The position numbers and the translations under genes were made by a program. A DNA stretch of 64,000 nucleotides from Chrysopilus asiliformis. Lineage: Eukaryota > Arthropoda > Insecta > Diptera > Rhagionidae. The first letter of the stretch is position 1. Each line of letters opens with the position of its first letter. The stretch covers positions 2,133,607 to 2,197,606 of the forward strand of contig OZ035964.1 in the NCBI GenBank assembly GCA_964034945.1, written 5' to 3'. The notes beneath the pieces were generated by a model. That model saw only the letters and a list, made by a program, of their open reading frames with translations. It was not told where the DNA came from and did no database searches. This document shows, in pieces, positions 1 to 11,072 of this stretch.

Positions 1-152
1 TGTGTCACAATTATTTTATATTAAACCTTGCGCGGACCACCTGACGTTGTTCAGGGACCCCTGATCAGGAAATCAATTTTAATTTTCCACGGACCCCCTG
101 AATGATCCCGGGGACCCCTGGGGGTCCGTAGGGACCACTTTGGGAACCACTG
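1..152. mobile_element. Terminal part of a hAT-like DNA transposon or MITE (other end outside window)
   Basis: The segment ends at position 152 with GGGAACCACTG, the reverse complement of the CAGTGGTTCCC terminus common in hAT-superfamily elements. Several short GGACCCC/GGGGTCC blocks lie inside it, as is usual for sub-terminal repeats. The 8 bases that follow (153-160, CTCTACAG) are the expected size for a hAT target duplication, but the matching copy would lie to the left of the window. No transposase is visible. Confidence 0.5.
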
Positions 153-650
153 CTCTACAGGAATTTTGATTTCCTAGAAATATTCACAGTAATTCGATCG
201 AGGAATAACAGATGGAGGAGTAAATGATTGCAATTTTCTTGGGAAATTCCTTTATCATTTTCTCGGGGGTAGCGCGAAACAGCATAGATACGAAATAAGA
301 GAAAAATACGAAGGTTGGGGGAGGATTAAAGAAACCCACAGCTAAATTAAGACATATGAGAATTGTTAAATAACCTTATTTAATTTGGATGCCACCCACA
401 CACCCGATCGAGACGAATCCTCACAATGGCGCTATCCTATGATGATGTCTCCCCTACCCCTAACAAAAAAAAAACGGGATGAATTTGGGAAAAGTTGGGA
501 ACATATGCGTGTATACTGTCCGTCGGCAATTCATCTTCGGTCTCAATTAGTCGCCCCCATAATCATCCATTGAGCAAAATAAAAAAAAACTTTTTTTTGG
601 ACAAGGATGAAAGTTTTTTCTTGAAAAGTTTCTGTTAAACACGAAGAAAG

Positions 651-748
651 TCTCTTCTCGTCTTCCTTTCTTCTCGTCTTCGTCTCTTCTCGTCTTCCTA
701 TCTTCTCGTCTTCCTCTTTTCTCGTCTTCCCCTCTTCTCGTTTCAGAC
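651..748. repeat. Pyrimidine-rich tandem repeat, ~18-bp unit
   Basis: Five or so imperfect copies of a unit close to TCTTCTCGTCTTCCTCTC follow each other. The strand is almost purely pyrimidine. No coding context is visible. Confidence 0.8.
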
Positions 749-1059
749 TTTTAAAGTCATAGAAGAAGTGAATGACGTCCAGGTGAAACGTGTGTAAATC
801 TTTGTTCCACTTTAATTGAGTATAAATACCATTTTAGCACGCAACCGGTGAGACGTGAAAGGAAGAAAAATAAGGAAGCGTGTGAGAGAAAAACGATTTT
901 TTTACTAATTGATCCGAAAATTGTTTCGCAAGCTTTAAATAAAGTCGAAAAACATAATTTTCGAATCTAGCCGAATTAATTGATCGACAGACCGGGTACA
1001 AATCTTTTCAGCGGTTTAAGAGATATCATGAGAGTGGGGCAACTCAGAAGGGAAACTGC

Positions 1060-1150
1060 ATAGGCAGACTAACAGGCTGACAGACTGACTGACTGACAGA
1101 CTGACAGACTGACTGGCAGATCAAACAATAGACAGACAGATTGACAGACG
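1060..1150. repeat. GACA/GACTGACA microsatellite
   Basis: Imperfect runs of CAGACTGA and GACAGACT. The same tetranucleotide type recurs near 2.94, 3.3, 21.9, 26.1 and 37.9 kb, in several cases inside recognisable dispersed repeats. This suggests an expandable internal tract carried by those elements. Confidence 0.75.
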
Positions 1151-2648
1151 GTTACAAAATCCTATACAGTGAAACATATATAAGCCGGACTCGCACAACA
1201 ACAAATTATTTGCCCGGCTTAGACAGGTTTTACTGTATAAATAAAATAGAATTCAACTCACCTCAATTTTTATTTAGTAAAAAATGTCACAGAAATCTCC
1301 TTCCGTATTTGATGAGTATTTTTTTTAAGCGTTTTCTGTTGCTAATTCCTCGGATGAAATTTAAAAACAAAACAAAAAAGAAACAATTAAATTGTTGGTG
1401 TGTCTTCGATAGTGTTGAGAGATTCAAAACACCCGGATTTTATTAAACCTTTGTTGTTTTTTGTTATAATTTCACTTTCAACAGGGATTTTCTTGTATTA
1501 TTTTGGCTAAAAGGTCGTTTTTTTATCATAAGATCAAAAGCACGATATTCGATTTTTTGTAATACTTATTTTTTTTATATATATTTTAATTAGTTTAAGT
1601 ATATCTCGATTTTACTAGATTTATTGCGCTATTTATCAAAATTTTGGTTATTTTGACTGTGTTCAAATATCAAAATTGATGTAAAAAAATAGAGTTTGTT
1701 TGGATTTTTATTTTTTATTAAATTTATTATTATTATTGGTAAAAATATAGTAATATTGAGATGAATAGGAAGGAGGGGCTTTCTTTTTAATTAATTTTTT
1801 TTTATTATTATTATTATTTATTTTTTTTTGTTGTCCTATCTATTATTTTACTATTATTTACTTTATGAAATATAAATTTCTATCTACGTGAATGTTTACT
1901 TGTTTTAAATGTTCGACATATTCAATATTTATCCGTTATCTTTTTAAGTTTTTCTTGGAAATTCCCCGTTTCTGCTCATACTATTGATTGGTGGTTGTGA
2001 GTTTTTTTTTTACCTCACTTGAGTATTTTTCTTTCTTTTGGTTTTTTTCTCTTTTTCCCTTTCAAAATTGAACAGAATTACACTAAATGTTGAAAACAAT
2101 ATAAATTTGTTTTGTTTATAAAAATGACAGTAGATTTTTTAATTGTTATTTTTTTTTTCGTTTACAAAATATTTAAAAAGCACTTTTTTAGGTTAAAATC
2201 AAACAACAGGTTTTTTTTTTAAAACAAACAAATCGGCCGGAGTGAATTTTTTGATTATAATTAAAATTACTTTAAATGAAATTTAAAACAAAAAAAAAAT
2301 ATAATTGGCGCTTAAAAATCACAGAAAACTCTTGGCAAGAAAGAAAATTACTTCCTCTTTTTTAGGTTTATTATTATTAAAAAAAAATATATATTCTAAT
2401 TTTCTTTAAATTTCGTTTATTTCTGAAAACTATTTCTGAATTGACTCAAAATTAAATCAAAACTTTCACTTTATTTTCACTCTCACTCAATTTCCAAGTG
2501 ATTTTCATTTAAATTTGCGGGGATTTTGGTTTTCACTCACGATAATTTGATGATTGTTTCTATTTCAATTCGTCCATTAATTGTCGAGTATTATTTTTTT
2601 GATTTATAAAATTTTCATGATCTATTGAAAGTTCTTTTATTAATTTTA

Positions 2649-2842
2649 TTAGCAAGAAATCTCCAACTTTGAGTATTTTTCCGATATCGTATGCAGTTTC
2701 TGCGCATAGTAGATGTGTTTAAGCGGTTCGCAATGTTTTGCTTTAATATCATAAAATCTCTCCTTTTCGTTGTAAACATAATTAAAATTTACGAATCTAT
2801 CTCTTGTCACGGTAATACATGCTGCGCCAGGTGTTGACTTCC
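2649..2842 (-). CDS. Candidate 3'-terminal coding exon, unrecognised protein
   Basis: On the minus strand a T-rich tract ending in GTTTTGCAG (acceptor at 2843-2846) opens a 194-nt exon that reads without a stop to TAA at 2651-2649. The encoded end begins KSTPGAACITVTRDRF and finishes KLEISC. It has mixed, protein-like composition, unlike the low-complexity frames around it. The stop overlaps an AATAAA-type signal (CTAATAAAATTAATAAAAG), which suits a last exon with a very short 3' UTR. The family was not recognised. One possible upstream exon is the minus-strand reading of about 3100-3175, whose phase fits, but that interval also carries a stronger plus-strand exon signature. Expression is unproven. 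Confidence 0.35.
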
Positions 2843-2934
2843 CTGCAAAACACAAAAAGATACCATAAAAATCATAGGAAAATCTCCTTTGAAAAATAGT
2901 TTCATTAAATTCAGAGTATAAACAGGGATTCAGA

Positions 2935-3000
2935 GTATAAACAGAGTCTGTCAGTCTGTCAGTCTGTCAGTCTGTCAGTCTGTCAGTCGTCTGTCATTCT
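2935..3000. repeat. CAGT/CTGT microsatellite
   Basis: Tandem GTCAGTCT units, close to perfect over about 60 bases. They lie between two exon-like segments. Confidence 0.8.
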
Positions 3001-3096
3001 GACAGATTGAACATTTTATTCTTTTTTCTCCGCAATTGTTTGTGTTTTAACATAATAGTGAATAAAGTGATGACTAATTTTTTTTGTTTTTTTCAG

Positions 3097-3176
3097 ATTT
3101 TACTTCCTCTTGAGACGCAAATTTGTTCGAGAGGATTTCCATACGGAATGGTGTCCAAAAGGAAAAAAAATTGCTG
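3097..3176 (+). CDS. Exon-like segment, unrecognised
   Basis: A branch-point-like TGACTAAT, a long T tract and CAG precede position 3097, and a donor GTGAGA follows 3176. Between them one frame is open (one leading base, 26 codons, one trailing base) and reads FYFLLRRKFVREDFHTEWC and onward, which looks protein-like. No start, stop or neighbouring exon could be joined to it. The donor side and following intron resemble those of the exon at 10215-10291. It may be an isolated exon of a long-intron gene, a duplicated exon relic, or chance. Confidence 0.3.
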
Positions 3177-3269
3177 GTGAGATTTTTTACTTTCTTTCCT
3201 TAATTTTAATTTAATTGAATTTATTTTGAAATCCTTACGAAAAACATAATCTTTTATATTTTTCGGCTT

Positions 3270-3405
3270 ATATATCTGTATGTCAGTCTGTCTATCTGTC
3301 TGCCTGTCTGTTTGACTCTCTGCCTGTCTGTCAGTCTGCCTCTCTATCTGCCTGTCTGTCAGTCAGTCAATCGGTCAGTCAGTCAGTCAATCAATCATTG
3401 TCAGC
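3270..3405. repeat. Imperfect CTGT/CAGT microsatellite
   Basis: Interrupted CTGTCTGC, CAGTCAGT and CAATCAAT units. The tract is older and more degenerate than those at 21.9 and 26.1 kb. Confidence 0.7.
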
Positions 3406-3409
3406 CACA

Positions 3410-4690
3410 ATACAAGTGTTGCCATACGTGTTCTTATTTGAAGGATAAGCCCCACGGAACGCTCGATTAGCGGCAATATCATATGGCCCCGATACCCGTA
3501 TACAAAACAGGTCAATGTATGGTCGTCAAAGGGTCACGTAGATAAAACTAGAAAATCTCTAATGCAACGAGGCCTCCCTTCAAGCCCGCGCACAATTAAT
3601 TTCAATACGCTAGGATGCGCTCGGCTCGAGAGGCTATCAATAGGCAAACGAAGCACCATTAAATCGTAAGCCAATAGCATTGGGGTTGCCAGCTAAATGA
3701 TGCTCTGGTTTGTTGATGAATTTTTCTTCTCTCGTGGATTTTCCTATTTTTTTTTTAAATGATTTTTCCTGTCAACATTTTTTCCTATCAACATACTTGT
3801 TTGCTAGAGATTTTTTTAGGTCACATTGCATCTTCTTTCTGGGATTTTCCTTGAAAAATTGTGTCGGTCTTCTCTTCCTCCCCTACCCCGCCCACCCCCC
3901 TTCTGCTGTATTATCCCTTTGCAAAAGGCTTGATTATTTCCGCCCCTATTTGATATAATCCCCACCTGCTATTGTGAAATCGATGTAGGGAAGGTGGCGA
4001 TTTCTGTTGCATGCTCTGCAGTTATGCACCATTCCCAGCCTCCTACCCCTCTCAACTTCTTGCTCCACTCCAATTTGGATTATCATTTACCGCTCAATTA
4101 CAACAGTTATGTGATCATTAAAATCTCCCTCACATAATTTTATGCTTTTTCTATGCATGATTCAACGAAAAATTTAGGATTTTTATTCATTAAGAAATAT
4201 AAAAAGGGGTGGGGTAGGGCATTGCGAGGAGGTTGTGGCGAAGAGAGAAAACACAAACAGAGACCATTCAACCCTTCTTGTTCTCATCCTCTCCTCCCCC
4301 ATCCCTCCCCCGTCGTCTTACCATCCAACTGCTGTTTCCCCCGATTCAATAATAACTTTTTTGATGAGAAATGATACCCTCGCAACCCCGCAAGCTATGT
4401 TTACCAACTTTTGGTCTCAATATAAAATACATATTTTAAGGAAAACATAGGGAAAGATGCAGAAAAATAGCAGATTCCTCAAGTGCAATCTGAATTGTTG
4501 TTTACCTACCGACCTACTAGAGAGGATAAAAGAAGATAGAATTTACCGCCCCCTCGCCTCTCTATTCGCTGTCAAGTACACGTCATCTCGAATAATTTTC
4601 CTGCCACCGTTCTTAGTATATTTGAGTTCATCCTCCATATAGGACCGTACTTAGAGCTATTTTCTTGGCTCTGTATTCGCTTTCATTTTT
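3410..4690. other. Unassigned stretch, locally less AT-rich (3410-3700)
   Basis: The part from about 3410 to 3700 has balanced composition and stands out from its surroundings, but no frame could be read as a convincing exon on either strand. The rest is T-rich or C-rich with short open frames only. Nothing else can be supported. Confidence 0.4.
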
Positions 4691-5620
4691 TTCCCAGTCG
4701 TCGATTTCGGTAGAAAAAAAACACCGGAAATAAAACAGCCCCCCCCCCCCCGGCTCATCTCCTGCTCCTTCTGCTGATGTTCCGCCTAATCCTGACAAGA
4801 TTCGGCTTAAAAGGGAAAAAAGGGGAGCCTAATTCGATGTCGTTTTTGTGAAAACTTAATTTTTCGTGAGACACATCCGCCCCCTTGCACCGCCCAAACC
4901 ATTCGTGATATAGGAAAACGGACAACGGACAACGGATTCTTAATCAGGAGCCCGAAAATCACTCCTATGCCAAATTTCAGCGAAATCGGAGACGTTTCAA
5001 AAAGTTGAAAAAATCGCAAGGGGGACCCCTTCACTTTTTTTAAGGACGAAAAATTCAAGTCCTCCGATCGGGCTGAAATTCCGAATTTAGAGGTTATCGG
5101 GGACGGAGAATCGATATCCGGTGTCCTTTTTGAGGGGGGCGGTGGGGTTTGGGCGGTACAAGGACGAGGTCCTTGAAAAATCCTTTTTTCTCCAAAAAGG
5201 ACACCGGATATCGATTCCTTGTCCCCGAAAACTGTAAGATTCAAAATTTCATAAACATCGTTTTAGCCGTTTCCGAGATAAAAGGATTCAATTTTTAAGG
5301 ATTTAACATTTGAATAATCCTTTGTCCCACTCGTAATTTTTGGCCTATCGACTTACGGTAAACGGTTTTTGATAGATAAAAGGATGCCTAAGAATGTGTG
5401 ATTTTTGGTTTTCCTGAAACCGAAGTACTTTTTTTAAAAAACAATTTTTTCTCAAGACTTGAAATTTTCTTGAGATTTTTTGCAAAAAATTTCATAAATT
5501 TTCAAAATGAAATTTTGAAAACAAAATTACTACAAAATGTTGGGAAATGGCCACAAAATACAAAATTCCAAATAATGTTGCCATTTCTACCAGCATAAAT
5601 GCATAAAATCATTTATTCAA
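4690..5620 (-). repeat. Dispersed ~0.9-kb repeat with internal inverted repeat, copy 1
   Basis: This segment is the inverse of 15540-16400 and of most of 35975-37170. It contains a 24-bp inverted repeat (arms 5108-5131 and 5194-5217, core ATCGATATCCGGTGTCC) around a spacer with AGGACGAGGTCCT. The outer part has C-rich runs and a block close to CACCGGAAATAAA. No coding capacity is visible, so a non-autonomous DNA element is the likeliest class. Confidence 0.8.
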
Positions 5621-5815
5621 TTATGGTTTTTCGATTGATTTGAAATGGTGTCGGTAAAGAAAAGGCACCGGAAGTGAATAATTTCATAAACCCCCCCTAT
5701 TAATGGCTCGTCTTTGCGCCTTCTGCCTGTGTTGCGCCTATTTCTGCAAGGATTCGATTTAAAAGAAATAGGGAGCCTTATCCGGTATTGTTTTTGTGAA
5801 AATTCCAAATGTATT
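5617..5815 (+). repeat. Partial extra end-module of the same dispersed family
   Basis: GCACCGGAAGTGAA, a C run, TTGCGCC and AAGGATTCGATTTAAAAG occur in the same order as in the outer end of copy 1 (about 4690-4860). A second, truncated copy of the element end therefore lies beside it. Confidence 0.6.
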
Positions 5816-5960
5816 TAGAATATGATTTTACATAACCCGTCCATACATCAAAATCCAATCGGACCACCCACCCTCAGACATGAATTTCGTTTTTTATGAA
5901 AATTTTGACTGCCCTCAAATAGAATATTTGAAGATGAGCCCTCTGGTAGTTGTTGCTATT
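5810..5960. repeat. Dispersed repeat fragment
   Basis: The block TTAGAATATGATTTTACATA followed by CATCAAAATCCAATCGGA is shared with about 13335-13390 and, diverged, with 29530-29720. These are parts of one dispersed repeat family with no visible coding content. Confidence 0.6.
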
Positions 5961-6689
5961 CTTATGTTTAATTTCACACAACGATTCTTAAATATAATCA
6001 CGATAGTTGACGCGTTTCCGCGACTTTTATATCGTATCGTATCGTACGTACAATGACGTTTGTTCGTATCGCATATCTTATGCGAACGGCGATTTAAGGA
6101 ACGTATCTTGACAGTGTAAAAACTACAAAAATATCGTATCGGTCTTACAGTCTTTGAATTTTCATGGCGTTATTCTGCTATTCTATGGGAATATTCTATA
6201 AGAAATTGTCTGTATGTGGCTGATAAATAAATGTATAAAAATTATTATTATTATTTATTTTTATTCCAGTGTAACAAAATCTGGCAATACTTGCTCTTTG
6301 AAGCTTACTCACTGCCTTCAATTCGCTACTGCCCATACGATGATCATAACGAGACGGTATGAAACATTTTTACCAAGCATAAATATCTGCTTATGATTCT
6401 CGTATCATCATATGGTGATGATTTTAGGTGGTGACTATGACTGCATGGTCACAAAAAGAGAGGTAGAGGCAGAGCCAAGGCAAGTTAAATGTCGACCTTT
6501 CTGTGTTTTTTTTTGTGTGCATGCCTGTGTGTGTGTATGTGGGGGTATGTTGTGTTGTATGAATTTTCCCTGGAAATTGACGGGAAGAAGAATTCCTGAT
6601 ATTCCCAGTAAGAAATGAAGCGTTTCAGAACCGCTTCGCCACTTACTTCAGAGGTCTGGATTAACAATTTTTTATCCCATGAAATATCT

Positions 6690-7650
6690 CACAGAAATAA
6701 GATTTTTTTTGACAACAGGGCAGAAATTTTTCATGCAGTTTTATTTCTTCACATGTCTTTGACCAGAAAACAACTCAACGCTACTATTGTGGTCCGTATA
6801 AAATATGAAATTTAAAAAGAAAAACCCTAAATATTATATTTAAATAATCTTTTAGAGCATTTGCAATTGTGTTGTTTGTTATAATTAGTCATTTTCGCGA
6901 CTACTTGTCAAGTGAATTTAGATTCCGCCATCTTGAATTCGCGAATGTCTAAAAAATTTCATGAAATTTTGGTATTGGAAGATTTCATGAAATTTATCTC
7001 TAGCATTTTTTTTATCGCCGTCAACTCGACCTCTGATTGGTCAATCAAAAATCATTGCGATGAAAAATTGCAAGTGAAGACACGGCGTTGGGCAGCTAAG
7101 TTGATGCGATAACCTACGATGCGCTGGAATTGAGATCATTTCGTCGTATACACAATTGAGAAATTAATTTCCATTAAAGTGCACAGAGTTCGGTATTGGT
7201 TCAAGAGTAAATTGGATTACATATCAAATGTCAAAAATTTAGCACGAAATTTTGGTCATCGTTTCGCACGGAGATTTTCCAATAAAACCTGGAGTTAGTA
7301 TGCAATTAGGCCGTTTCGCACACGTCCTTAGTAACAATTCTGAAACCATCGTATTTCCCCTGCGGCTTCATTCGGTAGTGACCGGTTTTTTGGTATATAT
7401 TTTTTTTGACATCCGGGCAGAAAATCTCATTTAATTTCATATCTCGAGATGTCAAAGCCTTTACAATCGTAGTGTTTAGTGAAAATTAGTTCTTTTCGTC
7501 GCTTATTGTCGAGTGAATTTGGATTTTGTCATCTGAGATTGGAAAATGTAAGACTCCATAAAATTTGAGCATTGAAATCTTTCATGAAATTTCTCTCTGT
7601 GGATTCTTTCACACCACCAACTCCAGCAGCGATTGGTCAATCTATAGGAC
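6690..7650. repeat. Two diverged direct copies of a ~0.35-kb sequence
   Basis: About 6690-7050 and 7400-7650 share an ordered series of blocks: a TTTTTTTGACA start followed by GGGCAGAAA, then GTGAATTT with GATT, then TTTCATGAAATTT, and finally GATTGGTCAATC. Divergence is considerable, so the duplication or double insertion is old. The intervening 7050-7400 carries no supported gene. Confidence 0.55.
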
Positions 7651-7659
7651 AAAAAAAGA

Positions 7660-8920
7660 TCATAAGTGTAGCGGCCCGGTAAGATGATTTTTGTTATATT
7701 TCTACAAATAGCGTTTGAGATTTTTCCGAATGGGTTATTTTACTAATGGTATTGGTAATGTTTGTTGTTGTTTATTCGGATTTTTCTTGTCTCAGTCTAA
7801 CGGCCAGAATCGACAAAAACAACAAATCACGTATTACAAACAACAAGCAAAGAAATCCCAAAACGGCCAACAGAAAAAATGCGATATTTTAATAGAAAAC
7901 CGTTTAAACTCCCGGAAAACTCAATAAATTCGGGAAATTTGTCCAATTGGCAATGATTTCATGTCAATTGTTGTGAAACAAACAATCAAAAAGTTATCAT
8001 TTGTTGCTCACATTGTCGCATATGACATTTTATGAATGCGGGAGCACAACATCATCATCTTCCCCTACCCCTGTGATTGATACGAGAAGCACTAGAGCGT
8101 CGAGAATTCAATTCACATGAATTTTCAAAAGTTTTTCTATAGCTTATTTTGATTTGGTTCTTTCATTTTTTTTTTTACTTTTTTGAGAGAACTTACCGAA
8201 AACCCACATTCACTTCGAGTATACACACAGGTTTCACGAATAAGAATAAGAAGGGAGGGCGGCGCATTGAATTTGCTTTTCCCAAAAATTTCTTTTTGGT
8301 TTCCCTATAAACACATTTTCACTGAATCCCTGATGAACCACGATTCGATTTTGTTATCTTCTTTTTCATCCTCAAATGGGAAAAAGATGATGCCACCGAA
8401 AAATTAATAATAATAACACAATTTTTTTAAAAAATTTTATTATAAGTAATTATTATCGGCCTGGGAAATTTATTCGCGTCGCGTTCTACCGGAAAACTCT
8501 GTGTGGACACTGACAGACGACCATCGACCACCGGGACGTGTTGGGAAACGCGCAACGCACGATGAAGGAAAATATCTGGAACTGGAAGGAATCGCGATTA
8601 CCATTTCGATTCAAGCAGTGGTGCCAGATGTATTGGACTTGAAATGTGCCCGTCCTCCGAGTTACACGGTTTTTCTATACACGATTTCCAAATAACACGA
8701 TTTTTCGTCAAAAGCTCTTGCCCCGTTTTACACAGTTTACATTTTTTTACGCGATCTGAAAATTTGTACTGATTATTCGCCATATAACGGTACATTTAAC
8801 GCTTAAAACCACGTCTCGATTAGACAAAAAAATTGCAATCTTTTATTTTCAAGACCCACTATTGAAATATCCCGTGGACATTTGTTGGAATTTCTCTGAT
8901 ATCTTGGACAAAAATGCTTG
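7660..8920. other. Unassigned stretch
   Basis: No gene could be supported. One open frame over about 8501-8695 has mixed composition but lacks paired splice signals. The part at 8660-8760 has runs such as TTACACGATTTTT that recall pogo/Tigger-type element ends, although no matching inverted terminus was found. Confidence 0.3.
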
Positions 8921-8929
8921 AGAAAAAAA

Positions 8930-9500
8930 ATCTGATGTGAACAGCACATGACATTCTTATACGAAATCTACGTTCCTCCGAAATTTACACTACAAACGTA
9001 TTCGTCGGAAAAATATGAATTTTTCTTTTACAAAAATTTGAAATATCTCGATTACGATAAAAGCTATCATTTTTATCAAATATATGAAGAATTTAAATAT
9101 CTTTAATTCTTATCTTAACTGTTGTTGTTTTTCGGCAAACGGTTAGTTTGCAAGAAATTCGCAAAAATCGATTTTTTTTTCTACGTTGTAATGAAAATAT
9201 CTCGATAAAAGATCGTGAATCACGGTAAATAACAAAATTGTGGAAAATTTTATTGTATTTAATTCATGTTATCACCAAAAAGCCGTTAGTTTTCCATAGA
9301 ATCACCAAAAAGCCGTTAGTTTTCCATAGAATCACCAAAAAGCCGTTAGTTTTCCATAGAATCACCAAAAAGCCGTTAGTTTTCCATAGAATCACCAAAA
9401 AGCCGTTAGTTTTCCATAGAATCACCAAAGGGCCGTTAGTTTTCCATAGAATCGAAAAAAATATCGAATTTTTCAAAATAACAATATATCTCGATAACGG
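8930..9500. repeat. Dispersed repeat, copy with a 30-bp array
   Basis: Begins near AATCTGATGTGAACAGCACA followed by TTCTTATAC, then shows ordered similarity to 12490-13050: ATCTACGTTCC, repeated AAATATCTCGAT blocks, and a TTAGTTTGCAA block. The leading motif also appears inverted near 11605-11635, and near 19100 and 38205, so it is probably an element terminus. Confidence 0.7.
9271..9450. repeat. Perfect 30-bp tandem repeat, six units
   Basis: Six consecutive 30-base units, each starting ATCACCAAAAAGCCGTTAGT. The last unit carries a small change (AAAGGG for AAAAAG). Because 30 is divisible by 3, the array is open as a ten-residue repeat on both strands, which is no evidence of coding. A diverged single copy of this part exists near 12900-12950 in the related repeat, so the array is a local expansion. 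Confidence 0.97.
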
Positions 9501-9869
9501 TTTGTGGTTGGGAGTTCTAGTAAAAGACAAACTATCTTCAAAGAATAAATCACGAAAAACCACCGACCATCACCGGAAAAATGGTATTGATGATGGCGGC
9601 GAATAGAAGGTCGTGTAAATGTAAATAGAGAAATCGAGTAGTAAAACAAGGCAAAAGAGCGACACATAAGATTTCCTAACCTGAAATAATATCGAATTGA
9701 AATGAATTTCAACTTAGATTGGAGAGGAAACAAAACCAGGCAACGAAATTAAAAAAAAAACAAAAAAAAAAATTACGGCAGAACAGAACGCCAGCAATGC
9801 CAATCACCGACTGAGAAAGTGAAACGGTTAGCGGCCAAGCCCAATTCGGTGTTTATTATTATTATTATT

Positions 9870-10110
9870 ACTTTCTTATACGTAGTATAATAAAGTATTG
9901 TATTCATGAAAAACTTCGACCTCTTAATTTTGCATGAAAAACCTTTCCCGAGCACTCTCGAGTCAGTTGGAGTCATATCACAAAAATGTGTGTCTGTCTT
10001 TCTGTCAGTCAGTCTGTAAGTAAGATTTCTCAAAAGCTACTGGAGTTAGAGCCATGAAATTTTACAGGGATGTTTGGTCCTATCGGAAGTAACCAAAATG
10101 GCGACTTTTA
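9870..10110. repeat. Dispersed repeat end with CTTATAC...ATAATAAAG motif and CTGT tract
   Basis: Contains CTTATACGTAGTATAATAAA, then TTGTATTCATGAAAAA, a short CAGT/CTGT tract, and a block ending TTTACAGGGATGTTTGGTCC. Matching pieces occur near 10985-11025, 18600-18712, 21880-21930 and 26285-26330. It is a microsatellite-bearing dispersed element. Confidence 0.65.
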
Positions 10111-10214
10111 AAAATTGCAATTTCGTTTTTTTTTTTCGAATCAAAATCAAGAATTTTAATGATGTTTTCAATAGAATTTAAATCTAATTTCTGTGCTTTT
10201 GTGTTTCTTTGCAG

Positions 10215-10850
10215 TTTCAACGGGCGCTTTTCGTGGTTTTCTTCAACCATTTTAAAAAATATTTCGACGTTCGGAGGAAAATCCATCAAAGGTAAGTGAG
10301 ATTTGCTTTCTTAATTTTAAAAATATCCCTAAAATATGCCAAATTATCTGGAAAATCGTTGATTGTTGTTTTGTTTTAGTGACTAATTTTTTTTTTCTAA
10401 TTTTCAGACTTTGTTCCCGCTTCATATTTGGGATTTGTTTCCTACTGGAAATATTATGACGCAAACGTCCAATCCACACCGTCATCAATCAACATCCCAA
10501 CGCACTCAATCAAAGGTTAGTGATTTTTTTTTATGACAGTTAGTATTAGGTTTAAAGTGGGGAAAAAAGGCGCGCTTTTAAGATTATTACTACCCTTCAT
10601 AGCTATGCTTATTTTTATATTGAATATTGTCACGGGAATTAACATTTTTTCATATAAAAAATATTGATGCCGTTGTTATTTATTTATTTCTTTAGTAGAG
10701 AAAATAGTATTCTGTTATTTAGTAAAGAAAATTTTAATAATCTCAATCACCTTTTCGCAATCAAAGGATTTATCCAGATATATATTTGTCCATATTTTAA
10801 AATGTATTTTATTCCAAAAAGTTTATTTTTTTAAATTTTCAGCGCGTTAA
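10215..10850 (+). CDS. Candidate 3' part of an unrecognised spliced gene
   Basis: Two exon-like segments (10215-10291 and 10408-10515) have strong acceptors (TTTCTTTGCAG; TAATTTTCAG after a TGACTAAT branch site) and donors (GTAAGT, GTTAGT). A third acceptor at 10841-10842 is followed by CGCGTTAA. One frame runs through all three, each exon ending in one base of a split codon. It reads FNGRFSWFSST and onward, then DFVPASYLGFVSYWKYYDA and onward, and stops as Ala-Arg-TAA at 10848-10850. Both internal exons end with the same codons for Ser-Ile-Lys before the donor. The protein is not recognised and no 5' end was found. It could be a young or non-coding transcript. Confidence 0.35.
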
Positions 10851-11072
10851 GCGTTCGTATTCGTGATAACGCTCGTGTTCGTACTTAAATGTCATTTTTC
10901 TTCTATATACAATACGGTTTGGGGGAAAAGTTCATTAGTACAGCGCCAGAAATTGCTTTTTTTTAGTCTTTTGACATTTTTTTACTTTCTAATAAGTAGT
11001 GTCATAAAGTTTTGTATTCATGAAAAATTCCTACCTCTTAATTTCGCCCAAAAAAACGTCGGGTTATACATA

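Larger units (their letters stand above)
153..2640. other. Gene-poor AT-rich stretch
   Basis: No gene could be supported here. The stretch holds a pyrimidine-rich tandem repeat near 651-748, a GACA/GACTGACA microsatellite near 1060-1150, and long A/T runs. Open frames are short and start in low-complexity sequence. It may be the downstream flank of the minus-strand exon that ends at 2649. Confidence 0.5.

Noticed and set aside
8501..8695. Possible exon in a balanced-composition stretch
   Set aside because: Starts only at GTG, has no paired splice sites, and its 3' part is of transposon-end type.
9238..9606. 122-codon frame with a ten-residue repeat
   Set aside because: Product of a 30-bp tandem repeat inside a dispersed element, open on both strands.
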